Of a stretch of 34,210 nt of DNA, positions 15,615 through 23,381 are shown one piece after another (within the stretch, counting starts at the first letter, position 1; every line of letters begins with the position of its first letter). The DNA lies in NCBI GenBank assembly GCA_002372545.1, contig DFHD01000051.1, positions 1-34,210 on the forward strand, given 5' to 3'. The notes beneath the pieces are model-generated. The model ran no database searches, had not been told where the DNA came from, and saw only the letters and a program-made list of their open reading frames with translations. A program made the position numbers and the translations under genes. The DNA comes from Lachnospiraceae bacterium UBA3732 (GTDB lineage: Bacteria; Bacillota; Clostridia; Lachnospirales; Lachnospiraceae).

Positions 15615-16343
15615 ATGAAGATACTGATCATAGAGGATGATAAGGAGATTTCCGGTCTGCTCTCGGTATATCTGACACAAAACGGATATGAAGCAGCCGC
15701 AAAATATGACGGTGTGGGCGGTCTCAATGAGCTGAAGGCGCACCCGGAGGAATACGGCATGATCCTCCTGGACATGATGCTTCCGGGCTTTTCAGGCGAC
15801 GAGCTGCTGCCCCGCTTCCGTTCCTTTTCAGACATTCCGGTAATCGTGATCTCCGCTGTCTCAGCGCTGGACCAGCGGCTCATGATGATGCGGACCGGCG
15901 CGGACGATTATATTACCAAGCCCTTTGAACTGCCGGATGTTCTTGTGCGGATCGAGGCCGTAGCCAGAAGATACCGCATCTCTCTTCGAGGCAAAGACGG
16001 AGAAAGCAGTGAAAAAGACCCGGAAGCTGCGGCCCGGGTCCTGCACTATGGAAATATAGAATTACATACCGGAAACGCCGTGGTGACGGTGAATGGCACG
16101 CCTGTCACCCTGACCGCCCGGGAGTATGACATTCTTCTGCTGTTTCTGGAAAACCCCACAAAGCTCTTTTCCAAGGCTAATCTATATGAAAGCGTCTGGA
16201 ACGAAGAGTATTATCCCGAGGATAAATCTCTTAACGTCCATATCTCCAACCTGCGCAGCAAGCTGAAGAAGCTGGACGATTTTGATTATATCGAAACCAT
16301 CTGGGGTATGGGCTACCGGCTCCGCAGTCATCCGGAAAATTAG
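15615..16343 (+). CDS. OmpR/PhoB-family response regulator
   Basis: A 242-residue two-domain regulator. The receiver domain carries the acidic pair ED at 7-8, the phospho-acceptor D53 in LLDMMLPG and K102 in ITKPF. The winged-helix DNA-binding domain covers about 150-240, ending DYIETIWGMGYRL. It has a GAGGAG ribosome binding site. A 157-bp gap separates it from the kinase, longer than elsewhere in this operon, so it may have an extra promoter; I see only weak candidates. It likely controls the ABC transporter genes upstream. Confidence 0.92.
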   Translation: MKILIIEDDKEISGLLSVYLTQNGYEAAAKYDGVGGLNELKAHPEEYGMILLDMMLPGFSGDELLPRFRSFSDIPVIVISAVSALDQRLMMMRTGADDYITKPFELPDVLVRIEAVARRYRISLRGKDGESSEKDPEAAARVLHYGNIELHTGNAVVTVNGTPVTLTAREYDILLLFLENPTKLFSKANLYESVWNEEYYPEDKSLNVHISNLRSKLKKLDDFDYIETIWGMGYRLRSHPEN

Positions 16344-16398
16344 TTTACACCTGCCCTTCCGGCATCCCCTTTTGACATGCTATTCTGACATTTCCATC

Positions 16399-16902
16399 TC
16401 ACTGAACGGTAATCTCCATATCTTCCTCCTGCCGGAGCACTGTCTCCATGCCGATCTTCTGTGGTTTCAGCCCCATCGCCTCATAGAACTTCATTGCTCC
16501 GGGATTGCAGGCCCACACATTCAGCGTTACATTATAAAAGTCCCGGCTCTTCGCATATTCCAGAACATGCGAATAAAGCGCCTTACCCACGCCCCGGCCT
16601 CTTGCCGCTTCATCCACACAGATATCATCAATATAAAGCGTCCGGATATCCGTCAGCACATGGTCTCCGCGGGTTTCCTGGTGCACAGTAAAGGCATGTC
16701 CCGTCACCCTGCCGTCCGATTCACATACAAAAACCGGCCGCTCATCATCCTCCAGAAGCTCCTCCAGTTCCTCTGCAGTATACTTTGTCGCCGGTCCGCG
16801 AAAAAGATCCGGCCGTCCGTTATGATGCACCATATCCACCTGCAAAAGAAGTCCGAGAATTGCAGGGATATCTTTCTTTTCCGCCCTTCTTACACTGTTC
16901 AT
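16399..16902 (-). CDS. GNAT-family N-acetyltransferase
   Basis: A 167-residue acetyltransferase that would move an acetyl group from acetyl-CoA to an amine. The acetyl-CoA binding motif is ARGRGVGKALYSHVL, preceded by the DICVDEAARG strand and followed by NVWACNPGAMKFYEAMGLKP, the usual C-terminal signature. The ATG at 16902 is preferred because GGGAG lies six bases upstream; the longer frame to 16974 has no site. It is a single gene convergent with the response regulator and has its own promoter. The substrate (small molecule or protein N-terminus) is unknown. Confidence 0.88.
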   Translation of the reverse strand: MNSVRRAEKKDIPAILGLLLQVDMVHHNGRPDLFRGPATKYTAEELEELLEDDERPVFVCESDGRVTGHAFTVHQETRGDHVLTDIRTLYIDDICVDEAARGRGVGKALYSHVLEYAKSRDFYNVTLNVWACNPGAMKFYEAMGLKPQKIGMETVLRQEEDMEITVQ

Positions 16903-16969
16903 GCTCTTTCTCCCCGTATGTGATCTATCAGATACAGCAAATGCACCTTGTCTTCCTTCTATCCTTATA

Positions 16970-16998
16970 AGCATACCCCGTCAGTCGGTCCGCGTCAA
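16970..16998 (-). promoter_or_regulatory. Promoter of the GNAT gene
   Basis: On the minus strand TTGACG (16993-16998), a 17-bp spacer and TATGCT (16970-16975) lie about 68 bp before the start codon. Confidence 0.6.
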
Positions 16999-17032
16999 TC
17001 TCTTCCGCTCCCGGAAATGCAAAGAATTCCCT

Positions 17033-17225
17033 GCTGAACAGTTACTTTCATGTTTATCTAAAATGTGATATGATGTTTTTAATGTTTTTTTAATCTTTCT
17101 CCAAAGATTCTTTTAACTTCGAATGATATATTCATCTCATCGAAGCAAACAGCAGAAAGCTGAGAAACAAGGCAAACAGCAGAAAGCTGAAAAAATAATC
17201 TTAAAGAAAGATGGAGGATAATAAA
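17033..17225 (+). promoter_or_regulatory. Leader of the DUF4342/two-component operon
   Basis: The 323-bp gap 16903-17225 holds no gene beyond the GNAT promoter. Toward the plus-strand operon it carries an extended -10 (TGATATGAT, 17066-17074) with a poor -35. It also has T-rich ATGTTTTT direct repeats 9 bp apart (17073 and 17082), a small hairpin AATCTTT/AAAGATT (17092-17109), and two identical 19-bp copies of GCAAACAGCAGAAAGCTGA (17145-17163 and 17172-17190). The T-rich repeats resemble PhoB/OmpR-type boxes and could allow autoregulation. Confidence 0.35.
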
Positions 17226-17756
17226 ATGGATGAACTTGAGAAGGTTGAAAAGCTGAGAAGCCGCGCAAACGTAAGCTACGACGAAGCAAGAGATGCCCTT
17301 CGGGCATGTGACGGAGACCTGCTGGACGCCATGGTGTATCTGGAGAAACTGGGAAAGGTAACGGACGTTCCCGCCGGCGGAGTGGTCAATACCACAGCGG
17401 ATACGACCGGAAGCTACCGCAGCGTACCGGAGCAGGTGATTCAGAGCGAGAAAAAGGCTGATGAAAACGCATTTTCCGGTTCCTTCGGTCATTTCGTGAA
17501 AACGGTATGCACCAAGCTCAGTGTAAACTTCCTGAAGATCGAGCAGGACGAAAAGGTTCTGGCAAAGATTCCCCTTTGGGCAGTCCTCCTGGCATTTATC
17601 ATCGGACATGCATTCACCCTTGTTGCCATTGTGGTTTCCCTCTTCTTTGGCTGCCGCTACTCCTTCTGCGGACAGGACAATTTGGATAAGGTCAACGAAG
17701 TGATGAACAAGGTCAACACCGCAGCAGATAACTATTCCGATCATAAATCCGAGTGA
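17226..17756 (+). CDS. DUF4342-like membrane protein
   Basis: A 176-residue protein of unknown role. The first ~45 residues (EKVEKLRSRANVSYDEARDA) form a UBA/TS-N-like three-helix fold. One strong membrane helix lies near residues 113-138 (IPLWAVLLAFIIGHAFTLVA). A short hydrophilic tail follows. This order matches the DUF4342 family. The ATG at 17226 is chosen because a GGAGG lies eight bases upstream; the ATG at 17211 contains part of that box. It is first in a unit with a response regulator and kinase (68-bp gap), so it may take part in membrane signalling, which is inference only. Confidence 0.82.
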   Translation: MDELEKVEKLRSRANVSYDEARDALRACDGDLLDAMVYLEKLGKVTDVPAGGVVNTTADTTGSYRSVPEQVIQSEKKADENAFSGSFGHFVKTVCTKLSVNFLKIEQDEKVLAKIPLWAVLLAFIIGHAFTLVAIVVSLFFGCRYSFCGQDNLDKVNEVMNKVNTAADNYSDHKSE

Positions 17757-17823
17757 TCCCCGTCCCGGAAAAGCTTCCTGAAATACAGAAACCACTGATA
17801 TACGATTAACAGAGGATAACAAA

Positions 17824-18516
17824 ATGCCACACATTCTGGTAGTTGAAGATGAAGCCAAGCTGGCCCGCTTTCTGGAGCTGGAGCTGGTACATGAGGGCTA
17901 CACCGTGACCAAGTCCGGTAACGGCAGAGAAGCCCTGGAAATCGCACTCCGGGAGGATCACGACCTGATCCTCCTGGACATTATGCTTCCCGAGCTTTCG
18001 GGACTGGAAGTACTCCGGCGCCTGTCCAGAGAAAAGACGGTGCCCGTAATCCTTCTGACCGCCCGGGATGCCGTAATGGATAAGGTTTCCGGTCTGGATG
18101 CCGGCGCCGTGGATTACATTACCAAGCCCTTCGCCATCGAAGAGCTGCTGGCCCGGATTCGCGTTGCCCTGAAGCTCCACGGCACCGAAGAAAAAAAGGA
18201 GTCGCAGGAGGGTGAGGTCCTGACATGGGGCCTACTTCAGCTGAATGTGCCCCGTCACGAGGTGAACTATAACGGTGATCCCATCTCCCTTTCCAACAGG
18301 GAATTCCTTATGCTGGAGACCCTGCTCAGAAATAAGGACATCGTGCTCTCCCGGGACACCCTTCTGGACCAGGTCTGCGGCTATTCCTATGCCGGAGAAA
18401 CCAATGTGATCGATGTCTATATCCGTTATCTTCGCTCCAAGATTGATGACGTTTACGGGATCAACATGATCCGTACAGTCCGGGGCGTAGGCTATGTTAT
18501 CCGTTCAGAAGACTGA
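17824..18516 (+). CDS. OmpR/PhoB-family response regulator
   Basis: A 230-residue regulator with receiver domain (ED at 8-9, phospho-acceptor D52 in LLDIMLPELSG, lysine in ITKPF) and winged-helix DNA-binding domain (about 135-228, ending IRTVRGVGYVIRSED). The closest style is the CseB/ArlR-like group. The kinase start codon lies 1 bp after its stop, so the pair is coupled. Confidence 0.93.
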   Translation: MPHILVVEDEAKLARFLELELVHEGYTVTKSGNGREALEIALREDHDLILLDIMLPELSGLEVLRRLSREKTVPVILLTARDAVMDKVSGLDAGAVDYITKPFAIEELLARIRVALKLHGTEEKKESQEGEVLTWGLLQLNVPRHEVNYNGDPISLSNREFLMLETLLRNKDIVLSRDTLLDQVCGYSYAGETNVIDVYIRYLRSKIDDVYGINMIRTVRGVGYVIRSED

Positions 18517-18517
18517 T

Positions 18518-19930
18518 ATGAGCAGAAAAGAGAAGAAAAAAATCACAGAATCCCGGCGGCTCTCATCGATCAGCTCGCGGCTGCAGCACCGCATGTTCGG
18601 CATACGCTTTTTCCAGTATCTGGCCATGGATATTCTTCTTCTGGCAGCAATGATCCTGGGCTATGCCGCCCTGGTAGAAGGCGAAAAGACCGGCGATCTC
18701 GATCTGGACAGAGACCGAACGCTCGTTTCGGAAGAAAACACTACTTACTATGTTGTCTCCGAAAACGGCGAGGAGCTGTTCCGTCTGGATGCGGAAGATC
18801 TGACCACCCGTGCGCTTCTCATTACCGGCACCGTGCTGTTGCTTCAGATGTTCTTTCTTTTGGTGGCCATGTTTGGAGATTACCGCAGTATCCGGAAGAC
18901 TCTGCGCCCTTTGAATGAACTTGCGCTGAAGGCCGATCAGCTGAGTCATTTCAGCTATGCCGACGAAGAACGGATCGCGCTGATCGAGGATGCCATCGAC
19001 CATATCAACCCGGACGATGAATCTCCTCTATCCATACCGGATAATGATCTGGCCGGGATTGAGCTTGCCATGAACAATCTGATCCAGCGCATGAAGGAAT
19101 CTCACAGGCAGCAGACCCGTTTTGTCAATGACGCTTCCCATGAGCTCCGGACGCCCATCGCGGTGATCCAGGGCTACGCCAGCATGCTGGACCGTTGGGG
19201 AAGAGACGACCCGGAGGTTCTGGAGGAGTCCATCCAGGCTATCAGCCATGAGGCGGACCATATGAACCGCCTTGTAGAGCAGCTTCTGTTCCTTGCCCGC
19301 GGCGACAGCGGCCGGACCACACTGAAGCCGGTTCCTCTTTCTCTTCCGGACATGATGGAGGAGATTTATGAGGAATCCGTCATGATCGATGAAAAACACA
19401 TTTACCGCTTTAAAAAACCTGCGGATAACCTCACGGTCTCCGTAGATGAAACCCTGCTGAAGCAGGCTGTCCGGATTCTTCTGGACAATGCCGCAAAGTA
19501 TACGGAAGCCGGCAGCGAGATCATTCTCTCCACCGGTCTCAGCCCGGAGGGCGAGCCCTATCTCCAGGTGCAGGACACCGGAATCGGCATGTCCGATAAG
19601 GATGTCCGTCATATGTTCGAACGCTTCTACCGTTCGGATGAAACCCGGGAAATCCAGGGAACGGGTCTTGGCCTTTCCATCGCCAAATGGATCGTGGACC
19701 GCCACGGCGGCCACTTTGAGATTCTTTCCCGTTCGGAGCTGGGCACCCGGATCCGGATCCTTCTTCCTGCGGAATCCATTACCGCGGAACCTGTGACCGC
19801 AGAGCCTGCTACCGCAGAATCCGATACTTCGGTATCTGCATACGCGGAATCTGTTACCGCTGAATCCGATACTTCGGAATTCATGGCCGAAGAACCTGCT
19901 GACGCGAAACCCACGGCCGGGAAAATGTAA
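18518..19930 (+). CDS. Sensor histidine kinase with repeat-rich C-terminal tail
   Basis: A 470-residue kinase. Two membrane helices (about 32-53 and 98-120) flank a short acidic extracellular loop; a HAMP-like linker follows, with PLNELALKADQLS. The phospho-accepting H208 is in NDASHELRTPIAVIQGY; the ATP-binding domain shows ILLDNAAKYTE, DTGIGMSDKD and GTGLGLSIAKWIVDRHGG. After the normal end near residue 417, a 53-residue tail is made of repeated TAEP/TAES-type units. I chose the ATG at 18518, just after the regulator stop; upstream in-frame starts would overlap that gene. The tail is unusual for a kinase and the repeat continues past the stop codon. Confidence 0.92.
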   Translation: MSRKEKKKITESRRLSSISSRLQHRMFGIRFFQYLAMDILLLAAMILGYAALVEGEKTGDLDLDRDRTLVSEENTTYYVVSENGEELFRLDAEDLTTRALLITGTVLLLQMFFLLVAMFGDYRSIRKTLRPLNELALKADQLSHFSYADEERIALIEDAIDHINPDDESPLSIPDNDLAGIELAMNNLIQRMKESHRQQTRFVNDASHELRTPIAVIQGYASMLDRWGRDDPEVLEESIQAISHEADHMNRLVEQLLFLARGDSGRTTLKPVPLSLPDMMEEIYEESVMIDEKHIYRFKKPADNLTVSVDETLLKQAVRILLDNAAKYTEAGSEIILSTGLSPEGEPYLQVQDTGIGMSDKDVRHMFERFYRSDETREIQGTGLGLSIAKWIVDRHGGHFEILSRSELGTRIRILLPAESITAEPVTAEPATAESDTSVSAYAESVTAESDTSEFMAEEPADAKPTAGKM

Positions 19931-19980
19931 CTTCGTAATCCGCGCCGAAGAACCTGCTAACGCGAAACCCAAGGCCGGGA
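19811..19980 (+). repeat. Tandem repeats spanning the 3' end of the kinase gene
   Basis: Two sets overlap. A 22-bp unit (ACCGC-GAATCCGATACTTCGG) recurs 45 bp apart at 19811 and 19856, in frame. A longer unit recurs 58 bp apart: 19886-19922 and 19944-19980 differ at two of 37 positions, with a looser match extending to 19871 and 19930. The second long copy lies after the stop at 19930. Confidence 0.85.
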
Positions 19981-20014
19981 CGGCAAACTAATCCAAACCG
20001 AAAAGGAACCATAA

Positions 20015-20872
20015 ATGGGAACAATATTCTTTATTCTTTTATGCTGGTATTTTGTTAAGGGCCGTGATGACCCTAACGTACATAATGCGGCAAAAAAAGC
20101 CGCCGGCGGAACCGCGAAGGCCGCCGGAGGCTGTTTTACCGTGATCTTTATCCTGATCGGTCTGACGATCGTTTCCACTGCCTTCGGCATACTTTCCGCA
20201 TTCTCCTGGCTGATCCCCTTCATTTTTGTTTTTGCTGTGATCTCAGCCATTTCCAAATCCGGCAAGGAAAAGAAGCAGCGGGAAAAGAGTCCGGAATACC
20301 GGGATGTTGTGCAGAATTACAATCAGGGTGAGGAATTCAAGCTGACGAAATCCACCGATAAGCGGATCCGGATCATCTCCAGATTCTCCAAAAAACATAA
20401 TCTTGCCCTTAACGATGACCAGATCGAGCTGATCATGAACGCCTCCTACGTCTCCTACCACTGGGAGAAGGAGGTCTACGATATGTCGAAAAGCTACAGC
20501 GTGGAGGCTGAATGGTTCAAGTCGGAGACCGACTGGCTCAGGGCATATCTGAAGGTTTTCCCCATCATGGATATTTCTTCCGATTTCCTGATCCAGAAAA
20601 AGATCGTCAAGGACAGCTTTCTGGAAATCTTCCGTAACCTGCCCACCGGTTCTTATTATACGACCAACGAGCTGATCAAATGGATCAACAACAAATATAT
20701 GGTGAATTTCGACGAAATGAGCTTCCGGATAGCCCACCGGTTCCTTGAAGAATGCGGCTACAGCTTTAAGCTTCCTACAACCCACATTCTCCGGAATGAC
20801 AGCGAGATCGATAAGCTGGCGGAGGCCTATGACAGGATGGAAGGCTCCGCCGGAAAACCGGGAGTCATGTGA
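20015..20872 (+). CDS. Membrane protein of unknown function (285 aa)
   Basis: I do not recognise the family. The N-terminus has a short hydrophobic stretch (2-14), an Ala/Gly/Lys segment, and two membrane helices (about 40-58 and 61-80) followed by a basic patch. The remaining ~200 residues form a soluble domain, mostly helical. This domain shows LNDDQIELIMNASYVSYHWE and a C-terminal region with LPTGSYYTTNELIKWINNKY that looks like a small winged or helical module. An AAGGAA box precedes the ATG. It follows the kinase by 84 bp and may be in the same transcript. Its stop codon directly abuts that of the facing HD-GYP gene, with no base between. Confidence 0.8.
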   Translation: MGTIFFILLCWYFVKGRDDPNVHNAAKKAAGGTAKAAGGCFTVIFILIGLTIVSTAFGILSAFSWLIPFIFVFAVISAISKSGKEKKQREKSPEYRDVVQNYNQGEEFKLTKSTDKRIRIISRFSKKHNLALNDDQIELIMNASYVSYHWEKEVYDMSKSYSVEAEWFKSETDWLRAYLKVFPIMDISSDFLIQKKIVKDSFLEIFRNLPTGSYYTTNELIKWINNKYMVNFDEMSFRIAHRFLEECGYSFKLPTTHILRNDSEIDKLAEAYDRMEGSAGKPGVM

Positions 20873-22591
20873 TTATTCATCTTTCTGTCCGGTATAATAT
20901 GCCTCCAGCTTCGGCCTGGCCTTGACATAGTAAGGCATAAGCCGCTCGTCAAACTGGGAGCCCATTCCGCCGATGATGATCTCGTTTGCCTTTTCGAAGG
21001 ACAGGCTTTCCTTATACACGCGCTTACTTACCAGCGCATCATACACATCCGCGATGGCCATGATCCTCGCCTCCAGCGGTATCTCCTCTCCCTTAAGGCC
21101 CTCCGGATAGCCGCTGCCGTCCCAGCGTTCATGATGGTAATGGGCCACATTTTCCGCCAGAACCTTGAATTCCTCATCATCCGTATCCTTCAGGATCTCA
21201 TGCACAATCCTTGCGCCCTCCGCGGCATGACGCTTCATCTGCTCAAATTCCTCCGGTGTAAAACGGCCGGGTTTTTTCAGAATATCATCATCGACGGCGA
21301 TTTTCCCCAGATCATGCATGGGCGCGGCCTTCGCAATATCCTTGCAGAATTTATTGGTGAGCATAAAACGGTCATCCTTACGCATTTCCTCGACCAGGAT
21401 CCGGACGCCCTCGCTGGTCCGCCGGACATGGCCGCCGGTGGAGTTGTCCCTGCTTTCCACCACGACCGCCATACTCATGATCAGATTATCGTGCATCTCC
21501 ACGATACGCGCCGTCTTTTGTTCCACCTCCTCTTCAAGCTCGCTGTTGAACTTATCCAGAAGGTTGATGTATTTCTGATTTTCCGTGTCATCCCGGAAGA
21601 AAAGCTGGTAGCCGCGCTTTAAGAGACCATCGTAGAGATAGTTCACCTCCACCTGATACACTCTGCTCTCCTCTTCATTCTCCGGATCATGAAGGGTGAA
21701 GTTAAAGCTGACCTTTTTCCCCTCCTGCTTAAAATGCTCGATCCAGCGGTTGATGGTTTCCTCAAAATCCGATTTTCCGGTAAGCGGCTCATCCACACGA
21801 AGCCTGGACAGAGCAGGGATGATGCGGTTTGCGGTCTCATTGCTCCCGAGGTAATGCCGTCTGAAATCCAGGGATACAAAACCCGTATCTCCGGTCTGCA
21901 CCATGGTATCGATCACGTTGCTGCTGATATTATACAGAGACATCCGTCTGACAATGACCAGATATATGATCTGGGCGATCACATAGGTGGCCGGAACCAG
22001 ATCAATATTCTGATGGCCGAACTTCAGGCCGACATAGCCCAGGATCGTAATGACCTCGGGAATAAGGAGTATCCGGAGTATCCACTTTGATACCTGCTTT
22101 TTCCGCCGGTAAGAATAGACAATAGCCAGAAGCCCCGCCAGAAAATAGACTGCGATCAGCACATAGAACATGAGATGAGCCGGCCCGTAGTCTTTCGATA
22201 CAATGATCCTTCCGTTTTCCCGCCGGAATTCCAGGTCCCTGTAGAATACGTCGGAATAGCCAATACTGAGAACACAGGAATAAAGTGTGCAGCAGACAAG
22301 AAAAGCCAGTGTTCTGACCCAGCGTTTAACATGGATCCCGCTCAGCCGGAACACACAAATATTGATAAAAAAGAGCAGGAAGGCGCCGCCGATATAGACA
22401 ACCTTGGTGGCGTTGATATACGCCTCCTTTGTCCTTGCAGAGTATTCAAATAAATACCCCAGGTTAGCCACCGGGATCAGCGTAAAGATGATGGTGATAT
22501 TTACCTCAAAATGAACACGCCATTTGTATACGTAAAACAGGGTAAGAAGCAGTGAAATGGCAAATGTCAGAGCGTAATAAACGGTTATCAT
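20873..22591 (-). CDS. Membrane-anchored HD-GYP domain phosphodiesterase
   Basis: A 572-residue signalling protein. The N-terminal ~220 residues hold about seven membrane helices, like the 7TM sensor region of some histidine kinases. A PAS-like middle region follows (about 225-340), then a coiled coil (about 340-368). The C-terminal HD-GYP domain (about 370-560) has HDLGKIAV with the metal-binding HD at 426-427 and HHERWDGSGYP at 486-496, both intact. HD-GYP enzymes hydrolyse cyclic di-GMP, and some act on cGAMP. The protein probably links an outside or membrane signal to cyclic dinucleotide breakdown. The start has a GGAGGAAG box. No cyclase (GGDEF) gene lies in the window. Confidence 0.92.
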   Translation of the reverse strand: MITVYYALTFAISLLLTLFYVYKWRVHFEVNITIIFTLIPVANLGYLFEYSARTKEAYINATKVVYIGGAFLLFFINICVFRLSGIHVKRWVRTLAFLVCCTLYSCVLSIGYSDVFYRDLEFRRENGRIIVSKDYGPAHLMFYVLIAVYFLAGLLAIVYSYRRKKQVSKWILRILLIPEVITILGYVGLKFGHQNIDLVPATYVIAQIIYLVIVRRMSLYNISSNVIDTMVQTGDTGFVSLDFRRHYLGSNETANRIIPALSRLRVDEPLTGKSDFEETINRWIEHFKQEGKKVSFNFTLHDPENEEESRVYQVEVNYLYDGLLKRGYQLFFRDDTENQKYINLLDKFNSELEEEVEQKTARIVEMHDNLIMSMAVVVESRDNSTGGHVRRTSEGVRILVEEMRKDDRFMLTNKFCKDIAKAAPMHDLGKIAVDDDILKKPGRFTPEEFEQMKRHAAEGARIVHEILKDTDDEEFKVLAENVAHYHHERWDGSGYPEGLKGEEIPLEARIMAIADVYDALVSKRVYKESLSFEKANEIIIGGMGSQFDERLMPYYVKARPKLEAYYTGQKDE

Positions 22592-22689
22592 TCTCTTCCT
22601 CCGCTACCGATAGATCGCTTGTACATCGATTCTCAAATAACTGGCTTCATTGTACCAAATTTTCCTCCCTACTTCTACAGGAATTTATG

Positions 22690-22725
22690 AAAAAGGCTGC
22701 TTCGAACAACCGTCCGAAACAGCCT
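22690..22725 (-). terminator. Terminator after the RluA-like gene
   Basis: On the minus strand a 13-bp stem with wobble pairs (AGGCTGTTTCGGA with TTCGAAGCAGCCT; 22713-22725 and 22694-22706) is followed by TTTTTC. It separates the RluA-like gene from the HD-GYP gene. Confidence 0.8.
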
Positions 22726-22747
22726 CCATTCTCATTTTTTATTATTT

Positions 22748-23308
22748 TCAGGTTCCCCAGTCCATCTGGTCGATCATTTCGAAAGCCCTGCCCTCCGGCT
22801 CCCTGTGGAGAAAGACATCCTCTCCGGTAAAGGGATGAGTAAAGGTAAGACGCGTCGAATAAAGCCCGCCCCTTTTCACCCGGACACCTGCAGACTCAGC
22901 AGATCTCCAGATCTCCGATTCCTGCCCGGGACCGGCAAGGAAAAGCACAAGCGAAAGGGGCCCCTCATCCGTATCCAGTTCATCCAGGACCTCATAATCG
23001 ATCAGAACCTCGCCGCCATCCGGGTCGGTACCGGAGAGCTGTCCCTCCATATCGGGCATGAATCCGGATACGACCGCCTGGTAATGGTTTTCCACTCCGC
23101 CTTCGCGGACCAGCGAAGCAAGCGCAGTCCTGCTCTCCTCCGTTTTTGCCAAAAGCCGGATGCCGCACTTATCCAGATCAGCCCGGAACCATTCGTCCTC
23201 CCAGACCAGCTCCTTCTTCTCATTTCCGCTGTTTTCTCTGCTGTTCTTACTGCTGCTGTTCTTATTATTTCTGTTCTTATTTCCGCTGATCTTACTATTC
23301 TTATTCAT
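22748..23308 (-). CDS. Degenerate RluA-like pseudouridine synthase homologue
   Basis: A 186-residue protein with clear but partial similarity to RluA-type pseudouridine synthases. FRADLDKCGIRLLAKTEESR (41-60) lines up with the family HRLDxxTSGLLLLAK motif and keeps the aspartate at D44. ENHYQAVVSG matches the KRYLALVEG stretch, and YSTRLTFTHPFTGEDV matches the C-terminal strand. The normal first half of the catalytic domain and any S4 domain are absent. They are replaced by about 33 residues rich in Asn, Lys and Ser from a slippage-prone A-rich tract. The RTHQIR motif position reads GPGQESEIW, so activity is doubtful. The ATG at 23308 has an AAGGAAA site; the GTG at 23332 has none. It may be a repurposed fold or a decaying gene. 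Confidence 0.7.
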   Translation of the reverse strand: MNKNSKISGNKNRNNKNSSSKNSRENSGNEKKELVWEDEWFRADLDKCGIRLLAKTEESRTALASLVREGGVENHYQAVVSGFMPDMEGQLSGTDPDGGEVLIDYEVLDELDTDEGPLSLVLFLAGPGQESEIWRSAESAGVRVKRGGLYSTRLTFTHPFTGEDVFLHREPEGRAFEMIDQMDWGT

Positions 23309-23381
23309 CCCGATATTTTCCTTCTGCGGCACCTGTTCAGTCCGTTTTGGGATATTACAGACTATGAATCATCGCCTCTTT

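Noticed and set aside
15584..17045. GCTGAACAGTTAC present at 15584-15596 and 17033-17045, upstream of two regulator operons
   Set aside because: A 13-base match of this kind is expected several times by chance in 34 kb, and no symmetry supports an operator.
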